64,000 bases of DNA from Panopea generosa (GCA_029582155.1 CM055897.1:7645161-7709160); one strand, 5' to 3'. Positions 33,403 to 47,900 are shown, counted from the first letter of the stretch. Made by a program: numbers and translations. Notes: generated by a model from the sequence alone, not told the origin.

Positions 33403-35081
33403 CAAGAGGCCCAAGAGGGCCTGATGACGCTCTACTGACTCATAGTGGCCATAGCACTTTTTGAAATTCTACCATGCAATAGAAACATCAGGGCGGGGTC
33501 ATTTTTAACTCTATGGACACCATTTGAACAAATCTAACAAAACTTTAGTTGGTCATCATTACTACATAAACATTTTGAAAATCTGTTGGACCATTCATGA
33601 GAAGATTTTTTAAGTTTTGGACTATATTTAGTAATGGTGACCATCTTGAATTTTAGATAGAAACAATAAAATCTTCTGTATAGTCTCCTATGCAATAGAA
33701 ACATCCATGTGAAGTTTCAGTTTAACTGACCTAGTGGTTTCAGAATAAATAAAAAAAAAGAAGAGAATTTTCTGTTTTACCACAGTATCCCTATGTAAAA
33801 TTCTAAATCCCCTTACAGGGCCCCTATAAATTTTAGCCCCTAAATTATTATCTGCAATCAAACCCCTACACTTAGGGATAATTTATATTAAATATGTACA
33901 AATCTGACATACCGGTTCTTAAGAAAACAATTTTACTAATTCCCAATTTGTATCCTTTTGGGGCCCCTCCTGACACCTTAAGACATAGGAACCCAGTCAT
34001 TTTTACAAATCTTAACCTCCTTTACCTAACAATGCTTTAGTGAAGATATAGGCGAAATAATTTCCATTTAAAAAAAAATAAAATAGTATAATGACACGTG
34101 TCCCCTAATTAAACTCTCGGTGCATGGTCATTTTTAACCCTAGGGACACCATTTGAACAAATCTAACAGAACTATAGTTGGTCATCATTACTACATAAAC
34201 ATTTTGAAAATCTGTTGGGCCATTCATGAGAAGAAGATTTTTTAAGTTTTTGACTATGTTTAGTAACGGCGGCCATCTTGAATTTCAGATTGAAAAAAAA
34301 ATCTTCTGTATAGTGTCCTATGCAAAAGAAACACCCATGTGAAGTTTCAGTTTAATTGGCCTAGTGGTTTAAGAACAGATGAAAGAAAAAGAGAATTTTC
34401 TGTTTTCCCATAGTATCCCTATGTAAAATTCTAAGTCCCCTTACAGGGCCCCTATAAATTTTACCCCTAAATTCTTATCTGCAATCAAACCCCTACACAA
34501 AGGGATAATTTATGCAAAATATGAACAAATCTGACATACCGGTTCTTAAGAAAATGAATTTTTACCCTTTTGGGGCCCCTCCTGGCGCCTTAAGACAGTG
34601 GAACCCAGTCATTTTTACAAATCTGAACCTCCTTCACCAAACAATACTTCTGTTAAGATATAGGCAAAATCATTTCCATTTTAAAAATAAATAAATAAAA
34701 AAATATTATAATGACATGTGTCCCCTAATTGAACCCTCGGGGTGGGGTCAAATTTAACCCTAGGGACACCATTTGAACAAATCTAATAAAACTATAATTG
34801 ATCATCATTACTACATAAACATATTGAAAAACTGTTTGGCCGTTCATGAGAAGAAGATTTTTTAAGTTTTGGACTATTTTTAGTAACGGCGGCCATCTTG
34901 AATTTCAGATTGAAAAAAAAATCTTCTGTATAGTCTCCTATGCAATAGAAACACCCATGTGAAGTTTCAGTTTAATTGGCGTAATGGTTTCAGAGAAAGT
35001 GCTGCTAACAGACGACAGACGACGGACGACAGACAACGCGCCATCGCATAAGCACTTCTGGCCTTTGGCCAGTAGAGCTAA
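33403..35081 (+). mobile_element. non-autonomous Helitron-like element with internal ~620-bp repeats
   Basis: The left end has a hairpin AGGCCCAAGAGGGCCT (33,407-33,422). The right end has a hairpin CTGGCCTTTGGCCAG (35,058-35,072) followed 5 bases later by CTAA. A 3' hairpin just before CTRR is the Helitron signature; subterminal hairpins at both ends recall Helentron-type elements. Inside, a unit with GGACACCATTTGAACAAATC recurs at about 33,514, 34,143 and 34,763. No Rep/helicase frame is present. Confidence 0.55.
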
Positions 35082-35727
35082 AAATCACTCTATTATAAAT
35101 AACAAAAAAAAAATTAAACTGAGACTGAATGAATATATAGTAAAGCAGTGTTTTATCCAGCTCCAATTTTTGGCGGTCAATGATGACCCACCGACTAAAA
35201 ATCTTGGGGTCATTTTCAAAATCTAGGGGTCATCATTGACTAGTTTTAAACTTAATCAACTTGAATAAATAGCGGTGAAAACAACATATTTTACTTAAAC
35301 AGTTTTACTTCCTATTTCACAAATTTTAAAATCAAAATTGCAACTGAAGTAAACTTAACTTCCTAACGAATGTTTCACTTCTAACCCAACAAGTTACAAC
35401 AACTTGAAACTAGTTGTCTTTTCCTTCCTAACGACAGTTTTTATGATCATGGCCACAGGGCCATGAACTTTTCAAATGTCATGGCTCCAGCTCAAGCATC
35501 ATTGCCCTAACAATTTTTAATGAAAAACACTAAAATTATTAATTTCAATATTTTATATTTCAGCTGAGCTACATGTTTAGCGTTTCTAAGCATTGTACTC
35601 ATCGGAAAATAAACTTTCATTTTCCCATATATATAAGCATTTCTCTTCTGACTCGTACCCATTTTAGAGTAATGCTACCTTAAAAAAAATATTAAAACGT
35701 TTTAATGGTAACTTAACAAAACTGGGA

Positions 35728-36872
35728 ATACTGTCATAAAACATGAACTGGCCGATGTTTAAACTGGTATTAAAATGTCGCGCATGCACGTCTCAATACC
35801 CTATAGAAAACAAAATAAAATATTTTTCAGATAGAGTATCGTCTGTACATTTTAGACAACTTTTTTTTTATAAGTTTCACGATCTCCACATTTCATCTTT
35901 ATATACAAACAACCTAAAACTGGGTACCGGTATATCCCTTATATACCTAATACCGCGATATATGTATAATATTACTACGATTGCCCATATAATCCCATTA
36001 TCTCACACATGCGCACTTAGAATTTGTTACCTAGGGACAGTGTAACAATTGAAATGGATGGGTGCACTTAAAATACTGTACACCAGTAAGATTTCTTGGG
36101 AGGGGGTCAACATTTTTGTACCCTCGTTTTAGCAAAACTAGCATCAGGGCAAAAATTATTAAGTGTACAAAACTCACTGTTTATGTTGAGTTGAATTTTT
36201 TATTATATTTTTTACTTTAAATTATTTGAAAATTTAATCCAGTAGGAGTATTTTACCCGATGGCACCATTTCTAACCGTCTGAATGGCCAATTCGTGGTA
36301 ATATGTATACTAGGAAAAATTAAAATGGCTGACTTTATATCATAAATTTTTAACCACCGTCTTTTCATGAGTTTATCGTTTTCAAAGGTATAGTTACAAG
36401 AAATAACTTTTGGAAGGATTATTCAAGACAATAAAGTTACTTTATTATTGATGTCATCATTTACATGGCTGGTGAAGTTTTACATTTGCTGTAACCAGTA
36501 TATATCAGTGCTATTGGTGCAGTGTATGTTTGTTTTCAAAGATATTTTCTTCAAACTACAATATTCTTTGTAGTGATCATAAGTGTCCATACGATTGCAT
36601 CAATATAGCGTTAATCAATTTAAGTGTTTACGTAACTTAGTAAAACGCGTGACCACGGTTTCCCTGAATTATACCGCGTGATCTGTCAAAACTGATAGCA
36701 GTGTAAAAATAATAACTCTGAAACCCACTTGCCCAAACAAATCTGTGTAGTTTGAATTTTTGTATTATTAAGGTTGTGTCATAGTGGATGCACTGAACAA
36801 ACTTGATTGCATCAAATGAGATTGAATTGCATCACAAACACAAGAAACGCGCTCTGGAGAAAACACTGATAA
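35728..36872 (+). repeat. duplicated unit, copy B, with ~560-bp insertion
   Basis: Same unit as 28,160-28,735. Homology is interrupted at about 35,940-36,500: copy A reads CTGGGTATATATCAG, while copy B has CTGGGTACCGGTATAT on one side and CCAGTATATATCAG on the other. The inserted block has no coding frame. Confidence 0.8.
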
Positions 36873-38730
36873 AGATAAAAGTCCTTTGACATTGCCTTTA
36901 AGTCTAGTAATCGAGGTAATAAGCATGACTGTGGTCTGCTGAAGTTTCACAGCAATCTGTTCAGTGGCTTAATATATTCCGGCTGTCTAAATTAACATTT
37001 GTTTATTCGATGTTTGCTTGTAAGATATCGAGACAAACTTTAATCCGAAATCTTGGTTTTATTTACATGCTAAATGTCCCGTGTTTTCTCCCTTCACACC
37101 AGATATGTCTTTAAGAAGTGTCCTACCTTTCCATTATTTACTATATACTGTATAGCTATCCAAATGCTGTATCAAGATAGGGCCTGTGCCACTGGCTGGA
37201 AAATTGCCTGTGCAAGGTCCCAGTTCAATATATCAATTCAGATGCTAAGAAATTCTTTACATTGTCTCGAGTTAAAATATTTAAGAAATAGTAAGATGTC
37301 ACCATACAATTAACATAAGAACATGTTCTAGAAATAATATTGCAAACTACAAAATTTTATATTTATTGAACATACAAAGTCACAGTGGGTGGGGTAAGGT
37401 TTATGGTTTAAACTGAAAATATTTCCAGTTCAGCAAATTGCATAGCGTACTGATGTATATCTATAACTACATTGATATGCATAAACATAATACTAACCGC
37501 TAAATATCATTAAAACGACGAGTATTGTTAAATTTGTCAGATTATAGACTATATTCATAGAATTTGTTCAGGCACTGTGCGTTTTCAACAAGGGAAGTAA
37601 CTCTAGCACACAAATCAATTTTCGTCCTAAAGATGTTCGCTCATTTTAGTTTTTTTTGAAAAAAAATATTGTTGTATTAAAAATTATAGAAAATATATAT
37701 GAAAACTTTACACATGATTTACATTCAATTTTAAAAATACCTATACAGTCTTGTACTTACCTTGTTTTTCTTGAAAGGTGAGTGACTTCATCATAAAAAA
37801 AACCCGCAAATGATCTTTGTTCAAATGTTCAGATTTTATAGTTTTACATATTTAGCTGCTTTACGGTTTATTTAGTCTGAGTAAGCCAGTGCCGACCTTT
37901 ATCTTGAAAAATACCAGGAAACAGGAAACATCGATGTTGATCTGCGGAACCATATAGGCTTATCTCGGTCAAAAGTAATTGAAGGATTTAAATAAACATT
38001 TTATTGCATAGTGTATGTTAGTGAACCGATGTGAATATACATTTGGTAGAGGTGAAAATGGGATAATGAAAAACCGAAAGTACAATCTTGTACAAAAGTC
38101 ACAGGGCCAAGATAATCAGGTAGATCTACTGTTTATTTTTTTTAACCTTTTAATTATTTTTTTAATAAAGATTTTTACACTTTTGGTTGATTAATTAGTT
38201 TTTATGTATTGATTTATATGCAAATGCTTATAGAAGTAGGTAATACTTGACATTTAGATATATTCTTTAATTCATATGGTCTTCATTGAGGCCCTCTATT
38301 TCACAAAAGGAAATAAAAGATGTCATTATATTTGACAGCTTCACAATAAAACAGATCTTGTTATATATATAAAACTAAGAATATTTTATACTTTATTTCA
38401 GTTTCAACTGTTACATTCGAGTATGCCAGCAATTAGCCTGATATGATAAGGCGTGGATGGACAGCTTTTTTCTATTTGGATACCTGATCTGCTGTCCTCG
38501 GGAGACGCCAAAATAAAAAATGTCAAAAGGCTTCTTAGAGACGTGCAATATGTCGCACTAGCAAGCATTGTGAAGTATGAAGAGGAGGACTTATTAAATA
38601 TTGGACATGATACCACACACCATTAACTACCTAGATGGTGTATACTTGGATGATTATTATATTGTGGCTATACTACTTAAGAAAAACTATAAAATATTGG
38701 GAATCTATTGCCGGTTCCTTTTATATCTCG
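36873..38730. other. intergenic, nothing firm
   Basis: AT-rich. At about 38,449-38,624 (+) a 58-codon open stretch starting GVDGQLFSIWIPDLL follows a TTTCAG site but has two stops just upstream; no family recognised. Confidence 0.25.
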
Positions 38731-38734
38731 TGTC

Positions 38735-39350
38735 AGCTGTGATAATTTATCAGTAATACATGTAAATGAATTAAATCATTTAGATTAAACATATGTATGA
38801 CACATATATGTTTACATATGGTTTTGTTAACATATATGAATAATATGTAACATGATTTTTTTTATATTAGCCTCTGCCTCTGCTAGTGATATTCCCTAAA
38901 ACAGTATGTCCTAAGTGTTGTTGGAGATTTTAGCGCAATAATTAATATATAGGATTTTTAACATATTTTAAACGTATGAATCAAAACGCATATGACAAAT
39001 GTATGTTTCACATGCGTTTAACATATATTGATGTTAACGTATGTTTTACATATGTTTTTGATTGTCAGACATGTATTTATGATTCTCGTACTTAAATTGG
39101 ACTCTGGCTCTGCTAGTGATATTTCCAAAAATAGTGAGTGCCATGTGCTGTGGAGCATAATTATATATTCATTTTAACGTATGTTAAACATATGAATTGA
39201 ATCACGTATGACAAATGTACGTTTAACATATGTTTCTGTAAATGTATGTTTAACGTGCGTTTCTGATTATCATATGTTTCTTTACATATGTTTTGAAACG
39301 TATGTTAACCAAAACGCATGTAAAACATGCGTTAAACGCAATTTCACATA
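38735..39350. repeat. CATATG-palindrome-rich tandem duplication
   Basis: TCTGCTAGTGATAT recurs at about 38,878 and 39,107, giving a ~228-bp period, and a partial third unit precedes it. Each unit is packed with AACATATGTT-type palindromes, and near 39,313 there is an inverted repeat AACGCATG-TAAAA-CATGCGTT. Confidence 0.7.
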
Positions 39351-39359
39351 CTCAAAAGG

Positions 39360-41200
39360 CATATTTTCAATACATTCGGGTTTCGAATAATCTAAAATAT
39401 GTTATTTTATTATAAAAAAAATCTTGTACTTATAAATCTGTATCACAGGTAATAACATTATTAGATGTAAAAGGTAAATTATACCCAACTGGTGTTAGTA
39501 GCGGCGTTTTCAAAGCTGAAACGTTATAGTTAGGTGGTATGTTTAAATAAGCTTTATTATCGTCCAATTGCGGTAAATGTTTTGCAACAATATATATGTA
39601 AATAAAAAAAACACTTCAGAAACAGTATGCTGCATTTTTGTCTGGGTTGACCTACAATGGCCAATTACCTTTGCACATATTTTATAATTCAAATTAATAA
39701 AACATGTATAAAAGATCGAGAAAGGTATATATTAAGTTGTTGTTTTTTTTGTCGCTTTCCTGTACTACCACCGGTTAACAATACCTATTACCAACAAGTC
39801 GTTCTACTGCATATAAAGTGTGCATCCTATCTGACAGATTTTCTAGTGTGCACCCTATCAATTATCTTTACAATTACTTTTCGGTTTATATATACAGTGT
39901 AACTCAATTTTAAAAATTAAACAATAGCAATGGCTGTTATTTATAAGAACTGAATGTATCGATCAATAAAATCACCTTAAATTGTGGTGAAACTGCAATT
40001 TTCGTTTATATTTCTTCTGTGTGTGCGCGTCTATCTCTCATTTTTTCCCGGTTGGTCGAGGTAATCTCGAAAACTATTAGTTTTACGAGAAATCGGATCA
40101 AACTGTTAGAACTCTTTCACTTAGGCGGTGTATCTGCACTTGGTCGTATGCAAATCGGTCAAGTAATAAGGAATATATTAAGCTTTTTTTACCTGAAGTG
40201 ACGGAAAATCGCTGAATTTGTGTGTGGACCCTATCATAAAAAACACGTGACCAGAGATCGTATTCCCACCGTGGCATAAATTGACATAATTACTAGTATA
40301 TATGTATGCACATACATTGATGATGATAGTTTTATTTATCGCCGCCACCGGTTTCCCATATGGGCGACACCTCCAGAAGAGTATTAGTAATTTTCAATTT
40401 TTGGAGGATAGTGCAGAGATACAGAAATAAAGCAAAATTACAATGCTTCTAGACTACACAAATGATTGAAAATATAACAGGTACATGGAACACACCGCTT
40501 TTATTAAATGAAAACTGATATATCCAATGTCTGGATAGGAAAAGCGATTTATGGCTATGACGGCCTGGTTCAGTCTCCTTCGCCGAGTTATCGCCGTTAC
40601 ACTCACTTCAATGTGAATGTTATGAGGTGAATGTGTTAGAGGGTCGGCCAACTCATGAACATTTCGAAACTGAACACATTTTACAGATCCATCACAAAAA
40701 ACAGTTATACGTTGGTAATGGTATTAAATATCAAGATAATATTCATTGATTTTTTGTTGCGAAATTTATAGTTTACTTCCCCCCATCCTTTCCCTTGGAT
40801 CTGATTTTTTATTGCAATTTTGGTATTTTTCGTTTTTCGATTTCTCAGAAAAAAAGTGTAGGCACGTGACAATAGTGCCTACAGTAAGCTACGCTCCTGG
40901 GTTCGCATGGATTGTGTCAATGTCGGTTTGGAAAGGAATTAATTTGTAATCATTGCAACCGATTGTAACAAAGCTTACCCTGGCTTATGTTTAATTGTTG
41001 CAACATGCGACATAAGCCATGTGATGTTTTGCTTATATTTAACAAACAGTTAAAAAAGGACCCCTAGTCTGATCAAAATTTATCACTGATCAGTTTTCAA
41101 CGACTGTTTTGATCAGAATTAAATGTTAAAATGTGACCCGGTTCAATTTTCAACAGTGAAAAAATTTCAACTGGATCAAAATTTAATGTTACACCGGCCG
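39360..41200. other. intergenic, nothing recognised
   Basis: AT-rich with short random frames. A GC-richer patch at 40,330-40,375 (GCCGCCACCGG..GGGCGACACC) stands out but matches nothing known to me. Confidence 0.3.
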
Positions 41201-41210
41201 GACAGTTCGC

Positions 41211-41240
41211 CCCCCCCCCCCCCCACACACACACACACAA
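41211..41240. repeat. poly-C / (CA)n tract
   Basis: A run of about 14 C followed by a CA repeat. Confidence 0.9.
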
Positions 41241-41923
41241 ATGTGTTCAGGCGGTCCCCCAACACACACTCTATTAATCTTGCAATTAGGACAACCCCAC
41301 TCCAGCTTCATCAATTTTACAAAAGTTTATTTATTTTATGAATATTTTATATAAATTTGTTATTACAGTTTTGATGAAATGAATAGTTGATCATTTAGTT
41401 TGTGTTAATTAGATAATCGATCACAAATTAGCCTTTCATTTCAACTAGACGGTATCGGAGTAATATAATCAATTAAGTCACTAACAATATCCTGTCCTCT
41501 GGCAGGAAACAGGTGCGAAAAATATAACCTTTTTATCAAAACAAAACTATAAAGTTATAAATTATAAAGTCACAATCCTCATTTTCATGACCATAATTAA
41601 CACGTGTTGTATACGGTATTGAAATAATATATTACAGTAAACATTATTACATGCAACTTTATTTTAATAAAAATTGTTTCTAAATTAAGCCAGGTGTCAG
41701 AATTTTTAAGAAAAGGAAGTTGTATAGTGTTCACAAAGGAAGGAATAGAATTAGCGTGTTAATACATTGTCAATTTAATTCGTCCCATTAGAGCAATAAG
41801 GTACCAAGTGTATATGAAATTAGAAGGCTTTTGGTACCTTTTTGTATCAATGTGGCGTTATGCACTGTTAATGAATATATATATATATATATATATGAGT
41901 GACAAGGATAAATAAATAAATGA

Positions 41924-42042
41924 ATGAGTGAGTGAGTGAGTGAGTGAGTGAGTGAGTGAGTGAGTGAGTGAGTGAGTGAGTGAGTGAGTGAGTGAGTGAG
42001 TGAGTGAGTGAGTGAGTGAGTGAGTGAGTGAGTGAGTGAATA
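41924..42042. repeat. (GTGA)n microsatellite, ~29 units
   Basis: Nearly perfect TGAG tetranucleotide run. Its long antisense Leu-Thr-His-Ser frame is an artefact of the repeat. Confidence 0.97.
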
Positions 42043-44378
42043 AATGAATGAAAATATGTAGCAGCATGCTGTAACGAAATAACAGTATTTAATTGACTTA
42101 GAAATAGTGATTTATTTTATTAGCAGCACTACCAATTTCGTTTCCGTGACAGGTGATTTACAACTGCATATAGCCTTAAATCAAGGATTTCTAGAAGTTC
42201 GTTGCTAACATTAATGCTTATTTTTTATATTTTATTAGTATTTAAAATATATTAACTATACATTTGATTTTGTAAGAAACCCACCGATCGGTCATTGTTT
42301 TAAGAATAAGTTCTTTATCTGTTTAGTATATATTCTTCGTTAAAGATGAAGCATATTTTGTAATTTACACGAATGATATGTTGTTCCTCTTGTTTTTATA
42401 TTTAGTTTTATTCAATATTTAATAATTTTAATTGACTAAAGTTTATAACGTTGACTTCTTTTATTTTTTTTTTACTTTAATAGCCTAGTTATAAGTTTAT
42501 CACTCATGGTGTTTAAAGGGATTATATTGGCATATTACCGTCAATTCCCTGTCCTAAATACACACGCCCAGCATGAAGATACACTTATAACTTAGAAATA
42601 TACGCGTCTAAAGTGTCTAATTACATAACCTCTTTATTACAAACATTGGGTTTCTGAAGCCACGTTTTTGTTGTTGTTTACATTCCCGATCTCGTTTTCG
42701 AGGCTTTGTTCGGGAAGTTTAAGGAGTTCAATGTAAACATTGCACAATACTTTATTGCGGGACGTATTAAAGTTTTGGCAAATATTCAATTACTGTTTAT
42801 TTGATAACTTTCAAGTAAATAAAGGTTATACATCAACACATAAACATTATTTTGTGCAAAATGCATACAGGAAAAGTCTGGATTAACAGCGTGTTTGCGT
42901 TACTTGCCAATATAATCCTTTTAAACAGTGATTTCAATAACTATTAAAATATTGTGTGAAATAGTTGTGGGTATTTTTTCGCCTTTTTGCGAGGAGTAAA
43001 TGCTTAATTATCCATAGTTTCGCCAGTTTCTATGAATATGTTAATATCATTCGATCAGGTAGTAGTTCAACTTTCGATCGGTGTATGTTTCACTAAAATA
43101 ACAGTTATTACTATAGCAAAAATTGTGATTAACTGTTGTTGATTTCCCTTCTATTAAAATGATCTATAGTTCTATTGACATACATATATGTTTTAAGTAA
43201 ATTAACCCACTTGGGTTTAACCTATGGTTAAACAAAGACAAGCGTTTTCTAATGATTAATAGTCTTTAAACAAATGTAATTAGTCGATCCAAAATAATAA
43301 TAAATGCGTGTGAATTCTCTGCTTGGGATTCTCATGACCCCCACGGCATAGACCTTCTCCTTACCCCTATGGCAGATCCGCACGCGTGGACTATCGGGTG
43401 TGCCTATGAATCTAATGTGACACTGGACTAAATATGTAATATTTTTTCGCGATTTAGCTATCATTTTGTATGGTTTTATAGCTTACAAAGATTTAACGAA
43501 ATAATTGATTTACAAGGTTCCGATATCACATTTAAAGAAAATCATGTGATTTTGCACACCAGAAAACGTAAAACCGATATATACAAATCAGGAAATGAAA
43601 TCAAAATAACGAAAGGGTCAACCAGTGCGTGTCCTTACTGAAGTCATTGCGCAGAGTTAAAATGATTCGAATTTATATTCATTTATACCTGCATATATAT
43701 ATGGTTCATAGTGTAATACAATCAGTTATACAAGAGCGAACGAATGTATTATTTTAAATATTAAATAAGTAGCTCTTTTACTGTTGCTGCTATCCAACAA
43801 ATGTTTAACAATACATGGTCGGTAGAAAAATGACTCAGCCAAAGACGGCTATAAGGCTACATAGATGATACAACTGAAAAAAAATTGTCTTTAAAAAAAC
43901 AACTTTACAAGTAAAAATTTGTATTCGTACAATTCATTATCATTGATAATTTATTATTTTTGCATCTATTTGTGCAATGTACATTTATTTATATTAACAA
44001 AGTCCTAACACTGAAATAATTTAAATGCACTTACAATTATGTTATGCCAAGAAAAAAATACAATAGGGAAAATGAACTTACCAGGTTGATACAGGCTGTA
44101 CACAAATGTAGTTGATATTAAAATATCACGACTGACACTTCGTATTATCGCAATGCCTATGACAATATTTAATTAATCCAGAAATATAATCGTAAGGACT
44201 TTTTCATTGGATTAAAAAGTATATTTTTATCAGGCATGTCATCAATCAAAACAGCATATTACTACAAAGAAGTGTTTACGTTTATTTTTAGTCCATTGTA
44301 ATAAATGTTGTGTGTGCATGTTAGTAGTGTAACTGCGCATATTACCAAGTCCTTGTACGCTTGATATACGTATTATGA
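42043..44378. other. intergenic, nothing recognised
   Basis: AT-rich. A GC-richer patch at 43,310-43,430 is open on the minus strand (IRFIGTPDSPRVRICHRGKE...) but is short and unidentified. Confidence 0.3.
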
Positions 44379-44432
44379 GTCATCTAGGGTGGACAGAAAA
44401 TGAGTCACTTTTCGGGCGCGCTCGGGCGTAAC
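44379..44432 (+). repeat. left terminal inverted repeat
   Basis: Starts GTCATCTAGGGTGGACAGAA and ends CGCGCTCGGGCGTAAC; 52 of 54 bases match the reverse complement of 53,617-53,670, with two adjacent mismatches. Confidence 0.95.
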
Positions 44433-44920
44433 CGGTTTGTTCCGGTCGTGGGCGGTCAAGTAGAGCAGACGATATAAACCGCCATATTTAAATAAAACCA
44501 ATACATCGAGCAGACGCCGTTTTTCAATATCTCATTATTTGAGCGTCAGGTCAGCAGAGGTCAGCATGTATACTTCTCTATATGGTCTGCCGCGTAGGAA
44601 CGTAAATACTATCAGCGCTTTGTACATCGCTTTATAACAACACATATTTATATAGCAGTTAAATATGTTTAAAGATGGCATTGTTTTATTAGTGTTTTTA
44701 TTATCGACAAAATAACGAGAGTCATTTGTAGTATATAAGTATTTATTTATATAATATATGATATGTACAACACAAGCATACAAGCATACAGTATCACTAC
44801 AACAAACTAAGAAAACAACATAAGGGTTCAATGATATACGTAAATAACATATATGCAATTGTTATCAAGGTAATGTTCAATTTTCATACTTGTGTAAGGT
44901 CCATTAGTAATAGTTGGTAA

Positions 44921-47900
44921 TTATATTCCATAGGGTACAGTTTGATAGTCATCTTTAATCACGCGCTTGTCAAACACAATTTTATAGTCTTTAATATCTC
45001 GTTTTGTAATCACATGTCCTGTGGAAGGGTTTCTTACAATCCTGTTTTCATCAATGACAGATATATGATCAACATTACTATGTCCAATTACCATGTCTTT
45101 CACTGTTTGGAAATTGATATCAATAGAGTTTTTGAAATTTAGAGTAATACTGCGCACTTTGCAAATCGACTTTTGCTCTTTTTTTGTTTGGACAGGAGAG
45201 TTTGAAGGCATAATTCTTAGGACCACCAGTAACAAATGCTGTGATGTTGTTATTAGGAACCTCGTCAGTGAGGTCTCCTAGATAGTCCCCGAGTGGTGGC
45301 TCCCACTGTCCTGGGGCTGTCTTGAATACGATAGAGTCAGTGTCAAAATAGAGTACCCGCCTTTCAAGTTGTTTCAAGTAGCTGTAGAGCTTGAGGCGTG
45401 CATGTGCTGTAGTATAGGCTGCGATAATGACATTGGTTCTAGCAGAAGCCTCAATAAAGTCATCGCTGTACACCCATTCTAACTTCATAGACTCGTCATT
45501 CACGAAGCGTACATTTTTCACTCTCTGCTGGTCAGAAGTCATCATATCGAATCTTCTGCAGGGTCTGTTATGAATGAGGTTTGGGTCAAATTTGTTCGTT
45601 GACCAAATTTACTCCAGAAGGAGCCAGGATTTCTCTCAATCGTGTTGTAGTCTAGCAGAATGCCCTCCTTCTCATGATATTGTTAAATGTACTTTAGTTT
45701 GGTATTTTCATCGATACACCAATCTGGCCAGCCACTCGCCTGTTGTTTCACTTTCAAAAAGGTGTTAACATACTCGGTAAACAGTCCACCAGTTTGCAAC
45801 TCTGGATCATACTGGGACACTTTCTCAAAATGCCAGACTTCATAGATGGTTTGAAGCATATAACCTTGTGTCAATGCCTCTTTCACCTCATCAGTGACAC
45901 AAGTACCAACAAATGCTCTCTCACCATCGGTATGCTCACACGGCCCTTGCTGGAAGTTTTCACTGCACATGCGACATAAACTAAACATAAGTTTTCCGTT
46001 GCACTTCATTGGTAACACTGGAATATGCAATCCCCTAGGTGGCAGCACTTTGCATTTAATCAAACATTCGTAGTGGCTGATGTCTCGGAAAGTGTCTGAA
46101 ATGATCTGTGAGTGCCCAACAGGTATTTTTCCCGTCTTGTTGACGAATGGATAAAGTGATGTCACGTCATTATATTTGATTTGGATTTTCGCTGATGTTT
46201 CTTCACACAGTTTAAAACCTGTTCGACCCCCAAAGAAAGCATCTCTAGGTTCTAGTGGACTTGCCAACTCAAGGTTTTGTATGTACTGTTTCATGTCGTC
46301 ATTCGTCACTATATCTTGCTTGAAGTCGCACTCCAATATGGAGATGTACGTATAGCCATTTTCTGCTACGAATTGTTGTTTCTCTTTGGTTCTAGCATGC
46401 AACTCTCCAATGTTCATATCATTCACCTGATTGACTGTTGTCTTAGAAAAACACTTTGAACACCCGTGCCAGAAACAACCGTGGAACTCCAGGACCACCT
46501 TTTCACCAGAATCTGTTTCGTAGTAACCGTCCACTTTGTAAGGACCAATGTGCCTTTCTCCAATGTTTCTCCTGTGTTGGATGTTAATCTGCTTTGTGTG
46601 TGCTAGATATGACATCCATTGGTAAGCCATGATGGACTGTTTTTCTTCTGGTCGGTAGCCATGCGGAGGTATCACGGCAATGCTCTCGTGCTCTAGAAAA
46701 TGTGTTCTGTATACGAGATGACATGCGGACGCAATAGTGATACATTTCTCGAACGGGTCTATTCCTTTGCTGTCACCTTTTTTTGTTAAATCCATGAACA
46801 ACTCTCGAAATTTCAAACAGCATTTTCTAAGAATATCCACATCTGACTGGCAGTAACGTAATAATTCTTTCTGGAGGTCGAATGGTTAAGTCTTGTTTAT
46901 CTCGTACCACTGTAAAAACGTTCGTCTGGCCTCTGGTTTCATGCTGTCTGGTGTGTAAAACTGTAGATCAGGAAGGTGTGGTAATATTGCGCTTTGGTTT
47001 TCCTTACGATTGAACAAATGAGGAAAGTAACCTTTGACTAACTCAGTCTCGCCAAAAGACTCTGGCATATCCGCCAAGAGCATGGGAATAAATTTTAGTG
47101 AGTCTATCATTCGAATGTTGCACAGGGGTACCTTAACGGACATGTACTTAGATCCCGTTGTGATCACATCTGGAAGGATAGAGTTGTCATGTAGATACTG
47201 GAGGATGGGATAGCCGTCATAACCTTTGAAATTATGACAGATCACTGTAGCACCAACATTTGCAAAAGCCTTCTGTCGTCTCAAGTCCTTGAAATATTCT
47301 ATCGTTTTTACCGCAGGTTTTACACGATGATTCTGATGTAACAGGGTTGTGAAGACACACGTCACAGACTTTTTTGTACTACACACAGATTAGGCCTGTG
47401 CTCATTGGACCCACACCACGATTTTCTACAGTTGTTACATTTATTGTTTTTTCCCTCAACATAGCCTTGTTCACACTCCAAACGATCACCCTGTGTCGAT
47501 TCAAAATCAAAGAAAATGTATGAAATACGTTCTTTCTTGCTGGGTGTTTTGATAGTTTTCTCTTCTTTCTCAACTGGCTGCATGTAACATTGGTGGTCTT
47601 CTGAGAAAAACCTTTGCATGTCTTACAATGCACTTCATGGCAGACGTGAGCCTTTTTGTGTCTATTCATATTAATAGTCTGGTCACAATCCTTGCATTTG
47701 AAATATACTTCACATGTGTTTTTTAACCATCCTCACTACTCTTCTTCAGATGCAATTGAAAGCAGATGTCATTCCTTAAGTGTCTGTTGCATTTGTCACA
47801 ATACCGCCAGTTTTCTTCTTCATCTGTATGCAACTGATGGCAGTATACACATGGGTTATTGCAGGGATGTCTTTCTTTGTGATCATACCCTTTTTTGCAG

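Noticed and set aside
38449..38624. Possible exon GVDGQLFSIWIPDLL...
   Set aside because: Stops stand between it and the nearest acceptor and no partner exon or family was found.
41858..42067. 69-codon antisense frame of repeated Leu-Thr-His-Ser
   Set aside because: It is only the translation of the (GTGA)n microsatellite.
43310..43430. GC-richer patch as a 5S rRNA or coding exon
   Set aside because: It does not resemble 5S rRNA, and the short open frame has no start, splice context or family match.
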